Source: Phanerodontia chrysosporium
Lineage: Eukaryota > Basidiomycota > Agaricomycetes > Polyporales > Phanerochaetaceae
NCBI GenBank assembly: GCA_001910725.1
Contig: MJGA01000012.1
Coordinates: 248,001-312,000 of the forward strand
Direction of reading: 5' to 3'
Length of the DNA stretch: 64,000 nt
In this document: one piece after another, positions 1-11,126 of the stretch
How the letters are laid out: the number at the start of each line of letters is the position of its first letter
Position numbering within the stretch: position 1 is the first letter of the stretch
Translations under genes and position numbers: made by a program
Notes under the pieces: model-generated
Told to the model about the DNA's origin: nothing
Database searches by the model: none
Seen by the model: the letters and a program-made list of their open reading frames with translations, nothing else

Positions 1-2833
1 ACAAGTGAAGGGTGCAGTCGATGATACAGCCCAATTCGCGAGCTACATTGTCTCGAGCTGGAAAGGCATCCTCAAGAGCAGGGGAATTTTCATATAGGCC
101 CCACATCTTGTAATCATACCCGACGCACGTTGGTCCCATTCGCGAGACAACAGTGCCTCGCTGAGCACTCCTGCAATGATCGAGCGAAGCAATCCTTCTG
201 CAGTTGCAAAAGCCGAACGTCGCCCGCCTCGTATGACGTGCTCAGCCTTGTTCAACTGAACTATACATCGTAGGGATGAAACTACTAACAAGGAGGCTCA
301 AGGAAGGAGTTTGAGAACTTCAAGAAATGCGTATAAGGGTTTTCATCTTGTGCACGACTTGCTCCACAACGACTTCGCTTCTGACTTCCAATTGATCCCG
401 CCGGGGCAATGCTTTTTACGGTGGCATGCCCGACTGTATGCCGGGAGACGAGCTGGTATTGTATCTATGGAGGTTTGTTACTCCGTGTGTGAGTATGCTA
501 TACGTCATTAGAGCTTGAATTTGAATGTAACAGCAGCTCCATGGGACGGTCGATATTCTTGGGCGAGCTCATCGCAAGAAGCAGCAGGCCGAACCCCGAC
601 TGGCCGACGATGTTCCTGAGCTTTATCATAATACTGAGATTTACCTGAAGAAATATTCGGAGGCTGACCTGTAGCTGTAGTGAAACTGAAGCTCGCTTCG
701 AGGGAATCATCGCGTTCGTGGAGAGATGCAGCACCGCGGCCATCGAGACGCCTTGGTAACTTACTGTTCGAACAGGGATGTCCGGGGTCCTGCATTAGGC
801 ATTTCGGGGTCCTATTTCACTCTTCTGCCGGGTCATGCATGCCTTGCACATGCTTTACCATCCAACGGTGAGTGAGGTGAGCCAGGAGTTGGACACTCCT
901 GGAACACGATGCCATATCATGTAAGCCAGGGGGTTCCCAACTCCCGCCGTATTCACTGCATACTCTTGCAGAAACCTCACGACGGAGGTCGCTGGCCGAG
1001 GAACCTCGCCGTCTGTTGACTGGGATTGCAGATCCTCAGTGACGTAGGTTGGGAAGTGACTGGATGCTCAGCAATTATTCTGGTCAAGTAGAAGCTGTAC
1101 AAAGCAGGCACGAGGGAAGGTGAATTCTCCCGTCCACGGCTTCCTGCATCAGAGTGCACGAGGACTCAATGGGTTGTCGTAAGCGTATGGCCTCTGGTTC
1201 TACAATGGGCTCGTCACGTACTCACCGAGGTTAAAAATTGTCCTACACAGACACATGCCGATGGGACCCTTGAAAGCTTGACGGGCGGCGCGTGTGAACG
1301 CCTTCGTCGCCGAATACCCAAGGCCACGCAGACTGACGGGGCATATTGTGCGTCCTTGTCTGAGCTGATCTTTTTTCCATGTGTGATTGCACAGTAGGTG
1401 TAGCTCGTCTGCTAGTCGAGCAAAATCTCAACCTTTTAGCAATCGAGTCTTCGATCATACTTCCCACCGGACTACCCCGAGGCTTCAGGAACCACCTTTC
1501 AGCCATCGTGGCTGCGTCAATGCGTCTGATCGTGGGACTAGATCAAGAAGTAGTCCTCCGTACACACTCTAAAGAGCGCCCGGGTTTCTCCGCTCTCAGG
1601 TGAGCACAGTCACACCAATCCTGGTGGCCAAGATGTGTTGAGTACTCGGTGCTTGTTCAGACCATCCTGCACTGATGACTGGAACAGTGAGCGAGCGAGG
1701 TGGAGTGAGAAGACCTGAACGAATCACAAGTACCGTCTGGCCACGGACGTGTCCTTGTGCTAAGCAGCATGTGGTGATATTGTGGGTATGTTTTGTCATG
1801 ACTGCTATTGACAGGAATGTACCTGACATGATGCTAACATCATATCCTCCTGAAACAGTCGGTGTTTACATATCCACCTCCGATAACATGAATTCGCCAT
1901 CCTACTATGTGTCGCGAAGTGAGACCATTCGGACATGTGCGGACGTCAAGTTCATGGTTTCTCCCATGCGATTTGGTCTTCTTGTCTTCTCTGTTACCGC
2001 CGCTCATTCTTCACGGAGAATTCTGCGGAGTACGCTCCCGCTAGCTCCACAGCCAGCTCTAGCCGTTCTGAACCGTTCTCCCAGACAACGGCCTGAAGCA
2101 GGTGCGTGCTGCGCCCACTCCACTCAGGTTCTCCCGAGTAATACGTCTACCTCGCACGGTTAAGCTTAACTGGAATAGAAGTGCGTCCATCCTCGGTGTC
2201 GGCATCATTACTCGGATTTAATGTGCCTGTGGCTCGTAAAGTGATCTTCGGAATAAGCGAATAAGGCTGTCGACAACAGTTGAATGTCTGGTGGCGAGAG
2301 CTACTCCTCTTGGTCCCAGCGTCCCGCGCCTGCGTATTCCCGCAGAATTTGTAGTAAGGGTCTCATAATTAAATGGAAGAATACATCACCTAATGTGAAC
2401 TTGAATCCACGCACGGTAGGGTGCACTCGCGAGTGTCTACCATACGCAGAAAACCAGCAACACCGGTCGGCTGTCAGATGACACCCACACGTTGGTTCGA
2501 AGACATACAATCCCGTATGTTCGGTTACATTTCGAGGGTACGTATGGCGTTTGGCATACCGCTTCATCAGGGCTGAGCCAAAATGCGCAGATGGCCAATG
2601 CAAAGTGTCTTCATGGTGTACCCACATCGCTGCCATATCTCCATTCACCGGTCTTCCAGCAGACAGGACGCGCCCTGAAATTTCAAAACATGTCGTTTCT
2701 TCTCCCTGGCCATACAGATTGCAATAACGAACGCCTTCACGAGAATGCATGGCGAACCGGGACAAGCATTGGGCAACACAGGTCCGAAACGCGCCCCAGA
2801 ACCATGCAATATTGCGTAGCGCTCTCCCGAGAG
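1..2833. other. No supported gene (left edge, 2.8 kb)
   Basis: I see no recognisable protein here on either strand. The minus strand of about 110-290 has a short open stretch rich in Ala, Leu and Arg followed by a GTATGA donor-like site, so an exon of a gene running off the left edge is possible, but I cannot name it. The longer open frames at 1675-2163 (+) and 2301-2864 (-) have no known motif and no convincing splice context. Confidence 0.4.
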
Positions 2834-2838
2834 TATAA
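2834..2838 (+). promoter_or_regulatory. TATA box of the secreted repeat-protein gene
   Basis: TATAA lies about 107 bp before the ATG at 2945. It is followed by a C/T-rich leader with a repeated CCAGCCCTCT unit and a CAACAATG-type start context, as is usual for highly expressed small secreted fungal proteins. Confidence 0.45.
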
Positions 2839-2944
2839 GAGGACGTCCATGGGGACCTCGACAAAGCCAGGTTGAGCCAGCCCTCTCCAGCCCTCTCCAG
2901 CGAGCTACCGAGCAGCCTTCACCACCCGACCAACACAATCAACA

Positions 2945-3391
2945 ATGTTTGCCCGCGTCGTTGCTCTCCTCTACACCGTCGGCATCCTCGCCGCCCTCAC
3001 CGCTGCCTCGCCGTGCCCGAGGAGGCTAAGCGGCAGCTCCCTGGCCTCCCTGGCCTTCCGATCCCGAGCCTTCCGATCCCGAGCCTCCCCATCCCGAGCC
3101 TCCCTGTCCCGCTCCCGACAGGTACTGTGCTGCCGCTCTGCACTCGAGCGCCGGTTACTGACCGCGTCGCTCTTTCCTATGCACCTCCCTGCAGGCATCC
3201 TCACTGATCTGCCTACGGGTATCCTGACGGACCTCCCTATCCCGACAGGCATCCTGACCGATCTCCCCCTCCCGACGGGCATCCTCACCGACCTTCCGCT
3301 CCCGACGGCATTCTCACCGACCCCCCGTCCCCGTCCCGACTCTTCCCCTGGGACTCTAAGAGAGTCATGTTACAAGCCCACTGAATTGTGA
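2945..3391 (+). CDS. Small secreted Pro-rich tandem-repeat protein (frame problems)
   Basis: Two exons are proposed, 2945-3121 and 3195-3391, with a GTACTG...CTGCAG intron between them. The ATG at 2945 opens a clear signal peptide (basic start, then VVALLYTVGILAALTA). The next conserved-looking stretch is one frame away: it begins AVPEEAKRQLPG, has a Lys-Arg kexin-type site, then three LPIPS repeats (15-bp units), and after the intron about four 10-residue repeats GILTDLP(I/L)PT (30-bp units). One base appears to be missing in the CC at 3006-3007. The last repeat lacks one G at 3307-3308, which decides which C-terminus is used. Read unspliced, one 148-codon frame also spans the locus, but it destroys the LPIPS repeats. 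I do not recognise the family. A secreted, kexin-processed repeat protein is an inference from the signal peptide and Lys-Arg. Confidence 0.5.
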   Translation: MFARVVALLYTVGILAALTAASPCPRRLSGSSLASLAFRSRAFRSRASPSRASLSRSRQVLCCRSALERRLLTASLFPMHLPAGILTDLPTGILTDLPIPTGILTDLPLPTGILTDLPLPTAFSPTPRPRPDSSPGTLRESCYKPTEL

Positions 3392-4542
3392 GTCAGGACG
3401 TCCGAGTCGGCATCATCGCCGTCCGCTAACACGAGACTCTCAGCGCCGACACGAGCATGATCGGACGCTTGTGCACCATAGTCACACCCAGAGTCGTTGG
3501 TGGGCCAAGAGGCGAATGCAGTGTGGCGGCTGCTACAATGAGATTCGAATGTACACGAGTTTGGAAGCAGTCCTTGCGAATGTAGATTGTATGCTGAAAT
3601 TGCCTCTGGGCCTCTCGCGTGGAGATACGAGTGGGCAGCAAGACATTTTGGGAGCAGAGCCCACAACCGCCTACAATTGTCGATTCTCGCAACCAGAGAC
3701 ACGCTATTAATGATCTCCGTGGAGCCCACCACAGATCGCGGCGTGCTAAATGTTGGAGGAAATACACCTGCCCGAGGCCGAGTTGGCTTTCTGAGCGTCC
3801 TGGCGCCTGGCCTCCAGGTGGCGTTCGGGTGCCACAAGGACCTGAAGATATCCCTCGAGCCTCCGAATGTCGCAGCATAGGGCGCATCTGTCCTCGCAAG
3901 TCCAGTTCGCGCAACTCGGCGCGTGGGACCCAACGACTCCGTCGAGCGAGCGACCCCGTCCAATCGCCGCACGGAATACGTTCGCCACCTGGGTTAGTCC
4001 AATTGGGTTAGATAGATCTGCAATGAAGATGTCTAGCCATACATGATCGCCAAGGCAATAGTGTAAGAATAACCGCTGACCTCGAGGCGTATCCATTGTT
4101 CGTCTGCTCGTCCATAGAGATCGACGCCAGTAGGGAGTCCATGAATTAAGACAGACGTGCTAATGCGTACACCATGAATAGTCATTGCTCGTAACGATTC
4201 GTTCAAGTTCCATAGCTAGTTAAAATAATTTGTCCGTGTGAATGGAAAACGGGATAGTGGCGGGCAGAGGAAGGGCGAAGAGAAGGAAGCTGAACAACAA
4301 TGGAGAGTATCGCAAGTTACAGGTATTATAAAGCACATCCTCAAGACCCCGAGATTGCGAGCTCGCATCTAATATGCGCGGGAGGATTGATACGATGACG
4401 ATGACTGCGGATGTGAGTGGAAGGAAGAAACAGTTGAAGGGTATAAGGTACGCCCGGGGAAGAAGGAAGACCGAAGCGCGTCAAGACGTCTAGGGTTACA
4501 GTAGCGAAACGAAGAGGAGAAAGGGGAGGCCAGCCACCATGG
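3392..4542. other. Intergenic, no supported gene
   Basis: Minus-strand open frames at 3370-4096 (up to 200 codons, in three overlapping frames) carry no motif I recognise and no consistent splice structure. The stretch lies between the 3' ends of the secreted repeat gene and the RhoGAP gene. Confidence 0.4.
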
Positions 4543-6459
4543 TCAGCCGGCACCAGGCCGCGACTGGGGCTGTGTGGACGTCCGTTTATGCTTCTTCAGC
4601 AGCTTGGGCTGGGAGTCATCGTCCGAGGGTGGCGCGTTCGCGGGTGGCGCGCGTGTGCGCGACGCCCGCGACGGCATGGTGCGGCTGCGGGAGACGGTGA
4701 CGATGCTCTCGCCGCGCGACGGCGGCGTCGTCGACTCGTACACTGGCGCGAGGTTATCCGCCTCGCGCTGGCGCCCACCGGACGTCGCTTCTGTTGCCGG
4801 GGAGCTCGAGCTCAGCTGTCCGTCTACGCTTGTGGAGCACCTGACGCTTCCGGGAAACGGACTCACCGCCTGGCCGCTCCGACGTCGTGCGCCTCCGGGT
4901 CACGCGCCCTGCCTGGCTCGCCGTCCACGCCTCGTCCGGGTCCGTGATCATCATGTCGACGGGCTCGACGCCTGGCGGCGGTGCCACCCGTCTCGAGTTC
5001 GCGCTCCCCGGAGGCGAGATGTCCAGCATGAACCAGTCCTGATGCTCGATCAGGAACTCCAGCACATCCTGGCTTAGTTGGTGCTCCGGTGGTGAAAGCT
5101 CGTGTGACGGATGGGAGAGAAGGGCAGGGCGGAATATTACAGCCAAATCTGCATTCTTGTCAACCAAGGGCGCGCATACGACGAACGATGGACGCACTTT
5201 TAGCAGTCATCAGGTTTTTATCAGCTTTTCGAGCAAAGACGGACAACAGATCTAGCACGTATAGGAGCAGGTATCTGTTGTCGTCCGGCAGCATGCGTAT
5301 GAGTCTTTTGTAGCGATGAATGATCTCGTCACGATTGTACGGCTTCTTCGCTAGCACGCTAGAGAGGTCAATGGTGATATTGTGTCGAGGGCACGCTACA
5401 CACCTAATGCATCCCGAAACTATCGGATGTGAGCGACATTTAGAAGGTCAAAGGAGCGCCGAAACTTACTGGATGATACAGGTCGTGTGGTATTACAGGC
5501 TCCTATCAGGCGATGAGCGTGGGTTTGGGCGTCGCTGCGGGGTGCACGTACCGGCATCTGGGTGAGATACCGCCTGAATACGCTTGCGACATCGTGAGGG
5601 GTGTAATGTTCATTTTTCCAGTCGATATCTTTGCCGTACTGCACAGCGTGGTCAGTGGCGGTATCAGAGACTGTGGACAGCTACGCACTCTTGGAGGTGT
5701 TTCAAAGGCCGCCTGCAACTCTCGCATGCGCTTGTTCGACCCACTCACTCGGAACGTTCCCGCAAGCTCGGTGGCTAGAAGCAGTGGGGCGGGGTCATGG
5801 GTTGTCTGGGCGCAGCACAATGGAAACCCTAATGCGTACCATTCTCCTTCAAGTAAAGCCCGCTGGGCAAAGGTCAGCGCAGGGCGAGGGACAGAATGTG
5901 GAGGGGGTGCGCACCATTTCGCTACGACGACTGGAATGTGTCCCCAGACATAGAGCTCTCCTCCTGTCCCTGCTGTTGATATCTGGACGCTGGCTCGCTT
6001 GAGGCTCTCGCGGAGTGGTCTTCCGAATATGACGCTCGGCGGGTGTGCCTCTACTGGGGGAGGGGGAGCAGGTTGAGCGTGTGCACAGCCCTGGAGAGTG
6101 TCTGAGACGGGGTGCTCACCCTTCTTGCCCTCTGCCTCCCGCTTTGTGCGCTGCGCAAAGGCAAAGTGGTTCCACCAGGTCTTGAGGCTTGCGCGAGACG
6201 GCGGGATCTGGGACTGGGACTCGTTGACGGTCGCGGTGGTCATGAGTCTGTGCGTGCTGGGCCCGGGCGGAGTCGCGCTCGTGGGGCTGGGCGCACTTTG
6301 AGGATCGTGGGGCCTGGTGATCTCGGGTTGGGCCGAGGAGGAGATGTCCTGGGGCTCGACGCCGACGGTGTTCGCACGGGGACGAGGGGCGCGATCGCGG
6401 TTCTTGCCTCGCTTGCTGTTCGTTCGACGGTGGCCAAAAGGCTGGATGTGCTTCCACAT
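4543..6459 (-). CDS. RhoGAP-domain GTPase-activating protein
   Basis: Ten exons join in frame to 468 aa: 6459-6120, 6053-5915, 5862-5840, 5774-5689, 5638-5552, 5502-5470, 5419-5404, 5350-5198, 5148-4867 and 4790-4543. The start is the ATG at 6459; the first ~110 residues are polar and low complexity. The RhoGAP domain follows: SVIFGRPL, then the arginine-finger segment GTFRVSGSNKRM, then DWKNEHYTPHDVASVFRRYL, then EPVIPHDLYHP, then YLLLYVLDLLSVFA and the signature MTAKNLAVIFRP. The family accelerates GTP hydrolysis on Rho/Cdc42-type GTPases controlling polarity and actin. The C-terminal third is Ser/Arg-rich. Three microexons (23, 33 and 16 nt) lie inside the catalytic domain; each restores a conserved RhoGAP segment, which supports the model. 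Confidence 0.88.
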
Positions 6460-8093
6460 GCACTTCTGAGAGAGTGCCCCGCGTCAGTTGCCAGGAAGAT
6501 ACCCGCCGACGGGCTCTAACGCACTGATATACGGACGTCAGAACACAGCTCCGGCCGGTGTGCAGACGCCTCGCCGCGTGACTTGTCCAAGGGCCGTTTC
6601 CCAGTGAGGTCTTCAGCACGAGAGATGCGCTGTGCACGATGCAGGAGCAGGACAGTCCCGGGCGGAGAGGGCAGAGAGAGAAACCATACAACAAAAACAG
6701 GGAATTCGTCCGAAACTCGTGTATCTGCGGCGTGGTGATGGCTGTATGAGATCAAGCAAAGTCGCCCGCGGAAGACACTCCCTCTCGCCGCCCCCGCTTG
6801 CGCTTTCCGCCCATCGCGCAGCCTCGACGCTGCTCCGCATCCTCCAATTTAATCTTGTATCGCTCCAAGGCTGCTATTCCGAGCGCGCCTCGCATTCGCC
6901 CACGCAAAATAGCAGGCACACGCGGTCAGAATCGCCCACGGGCCTCCCTAAACGCCCTCGAAATCTCTCGAACTGTGACCGAAAGTCAATCTCTCACAAG
7001 GCACTCGAACGACCCTGACAACACTCGTGGGCTCCTTGTTCGACACCCTTGGGCAGCCGGCCGTCGATGTACAGCGCCGCACAGCGCCGCGTCGGAGGAG
7101 CCACACCGTGGCCCTCCCGGTGCAGTGCGCACGTTGTCTCATCCTTCAAGGTGCATCACCCCCTCGCTGATGGCTGCCGTCTGTCGACCTCTGGACGAAC
7201 AGCGAGAGGGCGATAGCCTCCCAAATCTTCGCGATAGCCTGCGGTCGGGAAAGTCTGCCCGCGCGCTGTTCGCCCCTTCCCCCCTGGCGGATTCTTCCTG
7301 TACGTCATTGCCGTCATCATCCTTCCTGCTGTCTCAAAACTGTTGAGCCATGTCTAATGTCCACGACTTCCGGAGGGGCGGTCTGTTGTACAGGAGGAAC
7401 GGAAGGCTTGGCATGGGCCAAGTCTGCCCGCCGCAGCCGCGTATGCACGCCCCTTGTCAAGAGACTGTCCGCGTCTTACGAATGTGCTCAAGACCCGGAA
7501 ATGGGGCACGGGAACTGAGCAGTTTGGGTGCGAATATCCGCCTTGTTACGGCATTTTGTTTTCTACGGAAGCCGCATCAAGCCCACTTCCGCACGGCACG
7601 ACGATCGTCTGGCGGGATGAATTCTGCATCCCAATCCAAGCGAGTGATCCGTGCTCAGCTCGTGATGTTAGCCCTGCGTATGCAATCCTGGATCGCCATT
7701 TGTACGACAGTAGAGGCAGGGCGAGTCTCGAGCAAAAGCCATACAGGACGGTTCATTTCAACTTCGCACAATTCATGGTCACACAACGTCAGGTCTGGCA
7801 TGGAAAAGACGCATTCCTGCCTAACGTTTTTTCTGCAGGGCACATGCCAAGGTTCGGATAATCCATATGTTGAAGCTACTTTCGTCCGAGGATGTCCCCG
7901 GCACAGCCAGGGACTTGCTAGGCTAGGAACAGCTCTCTTCGATTAGTCATCGCCTTTGTGGCGCTCTGATGGCAAGCAAATCTCGGATACGCAGGCTCCA
8001 GGACTAGTCATTGCGAGAATACAAACACCGTGTATTACTTGGCTGCTACGAGTATCAGACCTGCTTCTCGCCCCCAAATATGCCGAGGGATAA
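6460..8093. other. Intergenic between RhoGAP 5' end and F-box A 3' end
   Basis: This should hold the RhoGAP promoter. Open frames at 6798-7346 and 7350-7946 (+) are GC-rich and lack motifs, domains or splice support; I regard them as chance. Confidence 0.4.
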
Positions 8094-10367
8094 TCAGAAC
8101 CGCAGACCAGGCCACGTTTCGAGAGGCTCCGGATTGTACACTTCAGAGATCAGCGACCGCATCGGATCCTTCGGCGACAGCTTGCGATGTAGGTGGAACG
8201 ACGGCTTGTGACCCTCGCGGCGCGAGATCTCCCACACGGAGCTGGCGTATATGCCCGTCTTGTAGAACGCCAGCGTGCGGAGCGCAGGACAGCGCGCCGC
8301 AAAGACCGCGACGACGCTCTCGCGCTCGTCCGCGGTCCCGTCCAGCTCCTCTGCGTGCGCACACTCGCCTGCACACGGGCCCTCCTCGAGATGCACGAGC
8401 GCCGCCGCAGACGCCTCCGCGCGCGCGCGGAAGTTCCACCCAAAGTGCGCGAGGCGGCGCAGCGGTGCGAGCGCCGCGGCGTACTGCCACGCCGCGCCGG
8501 GCCAGCGCGCGTCGCGCAGGCGCCGCTGCAGCGGGCTCTCGCGGAAGAGCAGCGTGAGCCCGACGAGCCCCGTGCACGCGCGCCCGACGCGCTCGAGCAG
8601 CGCGACCGGCACGGCGTTCAGCCCCTCGAGCACGAGCACGCGCAAGGGTGCGCGCGCGAGCGCGTCGATGAGCGAGAGCGTCTCGTCTGCGCGGAGGCTG
8701 CTCGGGAGCCAGAGCTTGACATGCGTAAGGTGCAGCGCAGGCGGGTCGTGCAGGAGCAGGAGCAGCGTCTCGGGGTCGTTGAACTCACTCCCGCGGTTCA
8801 TCGCCGAGGAGATGTGCAGCCGCTCGAGCGTCGCGAACGGGTTGCTCTGCGCCGCCAGCGAGACCGGCGGCAGGATGCTGAACTTGGTCGATCCTTTGAT
8901 GAGCAGCGAACGGAGTGAGGACAGGTAGGGCAGGATCTGCCATTGAGAGCTTGTGGTCTCCCTCGTGTAATTGGAGTTGACAAGCACGAGAGTGGCGAGC
9001 TTGGATGGGGCAACTTGCAACTCGTGGTCGCCGAGGTCGATAGCACAATGGTCCAGTTTGAGAAAGGATAGTCGAGGGAGGGAAAGAATGGCCACCAGTA
9101 GCTCTGCATCCAAAGTGACGTTCGTGAGCGATAGTTTCGTCACTCTTGTGGTTCTGAGGAGGACGTCACGCATCCGGGAAACAATACGCCTGTCCAGTTC
9201 AGCCGCGCCCTCGGCAAGACCCACATACATCGTCCGGATGTAGTCATTCTCCCAGACATTGAAATGGAGGCGGCGGATGCCCTGCGCAATGTCTCGCCGT
9301 GCGTATACCAGTTCTGTGGCCCGGAAGAAGCGCTCTCGCTCAGCGAGAGCCCGGAGACGAGTGAGTTCGAATCGCTCCTCCTGCGACATATCTTCTGTCG
9401 TACGGGGATCTGGCAGCGAGCGACCAATATCGATGGCGAGGGTACAATCCTGAAAAGACGTGTAAGCATGAAGGGAGAGTCTCGCAGCGTGGTGTACGGA
9501 CTTCATTCATTTGCTGCCACGCCATCTCACGCAGCACCTTGCAAGTGGACCCAAAGTTCGCAAGGTCCTTTCGGCGTACATGCCGTGTGATCTCGCGTAA
9601 CATCTCGCTGGGTAGGTCCAGGAGACACAATCCCTGGATTATCGGTTCCGGGTTCTGGTCGAGGCACACCAGTGTGGATTCTAAGAAACGATGGTAAGGA
9701 TCAAAGACTATTTTCCACCTTCGCGACTCACCTACGAGTTTGAAGACCGTCCTCAATGCATGCAAGGGGAGCTGCCACTTCTCGAAGATCGTCTTCATTT
9801 GCGCAACGCCTGCTACATTTACAGTAGGCTGTGGAGTATTTTCCGCAGTGTCGGATATCTCGGAGTCGCTCTGCCCGGGCACCGGGAGGGCAGCCTCAAG
9901 GGAAACCATGAGGGGCGGCACAAAGTCCTCCCATCGGCGACAGATCGACTCGTACCTCGTCAGATGCCGTCCACTCAGGTCGAGACGACCCTACACCGTA
10001 GGTGAGATACCGCAGCAACTAGATTCGGGAGTAACTCACTGTGTGGAAACCCTTGAGAGTTTCGCAGAAGCGCATGAAAGAGTACGGGATGCCCCGTGCG
10101 GCGTAGGAGAGACGCTCCTGCATTTCGAGCGTTTGGTTATCGAGGTAAGGACTGTGCATCTCGTATTTGCGCAGCATATCAAAACCGCGCTCCTCCAACT
10201 CATAGAGTCGCAGTTCCAGCTCCGACGCCTCAGTTCCTATAGCCTTAGAATTAACACCGGGAGCACCTGTAATTGACCGCAAAACACATACCGAGGACGA
10301 ACACCGGAAACTCATTTTCCTCTTCTTCTTGCGAAGCGTTAAGGGCTCTCTCGTCATCAGAATCCAT
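8094..10367 (-). CDS. F-box protein A (LRR-like C-terminus)
   Basis: Five exons join in frame to 688 aa: 10367-10292, 10236-10040, 9990-9732, 9680-9502 and 9449-8094. It starts MDSDDE. Exon 2 ends in the family signature IPYSFMRFCETLKGFHT, exon 3 opens GRLDLSGRH, and exon 4 (179 nt) carries the F-box: LCLLDLPSEMLREITRHV, then GSTCKVLREMAWQQMNE. The 452-codon last exon has the Leu-rich repeating pattern usual for mushroom F-box proteins. F-box proteins bind Skp1 and bring substrates to SCF ubiquitin ligases; the substrate here is unknown. It lies head-to-head with MBL hydrolase 1 (760 bp between starts) and is a paralogue of genes B and C. Confidence 0.85.
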
Positions 10368-11126
10368 CCTCGCAGTTGGTGTTCAGGGTCGAGAGCGTGC
10401 ACTAGTGATGCAAATCCGCGGCAATTTGCAGGCTTGATCGAGCGCCGTGGCGGGGAGATCATATACGTACTGGAGAATGAGTCAGCAAAATATCGAGGCG
10501 GAAGCAAAATGGGTCCAGATTGCTCGGCTCCGAAAGACTTTGGGCAAACGACAATTCACAAACACACCTTGAAAATCGTTTCGTACGGCTGGCAGGTCAC
10601 GCTAGCTGCTTCCGACGATGCGAGAATAAGATGGGTCTCATGAAATCAAGAACCACCATACTTGCGAGGAGTTCATTCTTCTAGAGAAGAGACGCACGCC
10701 GTGCCATTTCACAGAACCACACCTCTCTGCTCTCGGCACCGCGTAGCAGTGCACACAGACGTCCAACGCACGGAGACTCACTTTCTACAACGTGGTAGGA
10801 TCAAGCTGAAGGTCAGCCAGGGTGGACGAGAATGGCTGCTAAATTGACTAGCGCTCGGCAAGATCCGGACAGCAAGTGAACCTGGCCGTATTTGGCAGGT
10901 CGTGCAGTTCGTCATGGCCGTCTCTTCCGAGTCTCTCAGCCCTGTCCTGCTCCTTCACTTCCACCAGTATATCTGTACCCATCAGCAACAATAGTATCTC
11001 TCTTTTGTTGAAAGTATACCTACGCTAGCCTTCATCAAGACAACGCATTTCGACATAAATCCGCAGTTCGTAACCACTGGCATCCTGCTCTGGGATATTC
11101 CTACCTGATAAACTTGCTCACAGTCT
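10368..11126. promoter_or_regulatory. Shared divergent promoter region, F-box A / MBL 1
   Basis: A 759-bp gap between two outward-facing ATGs. I see no clear TATA box or coding sequence, so the call rests only on gene orientation. Confidence 0.4.

Noticed and set aside
2301..2864. 187-codon minus-strand frame
   Set aside because: Cys/His/Trp-rich mixture without any conserved spacing, competing with a plus-strand frame. No basis for a gene.
3370..4096. Minus-strand frames of 116-200 codons
   Set aside because: Three overlapping frames share the region. None gives a motif, and joining them needs unsupported introns.
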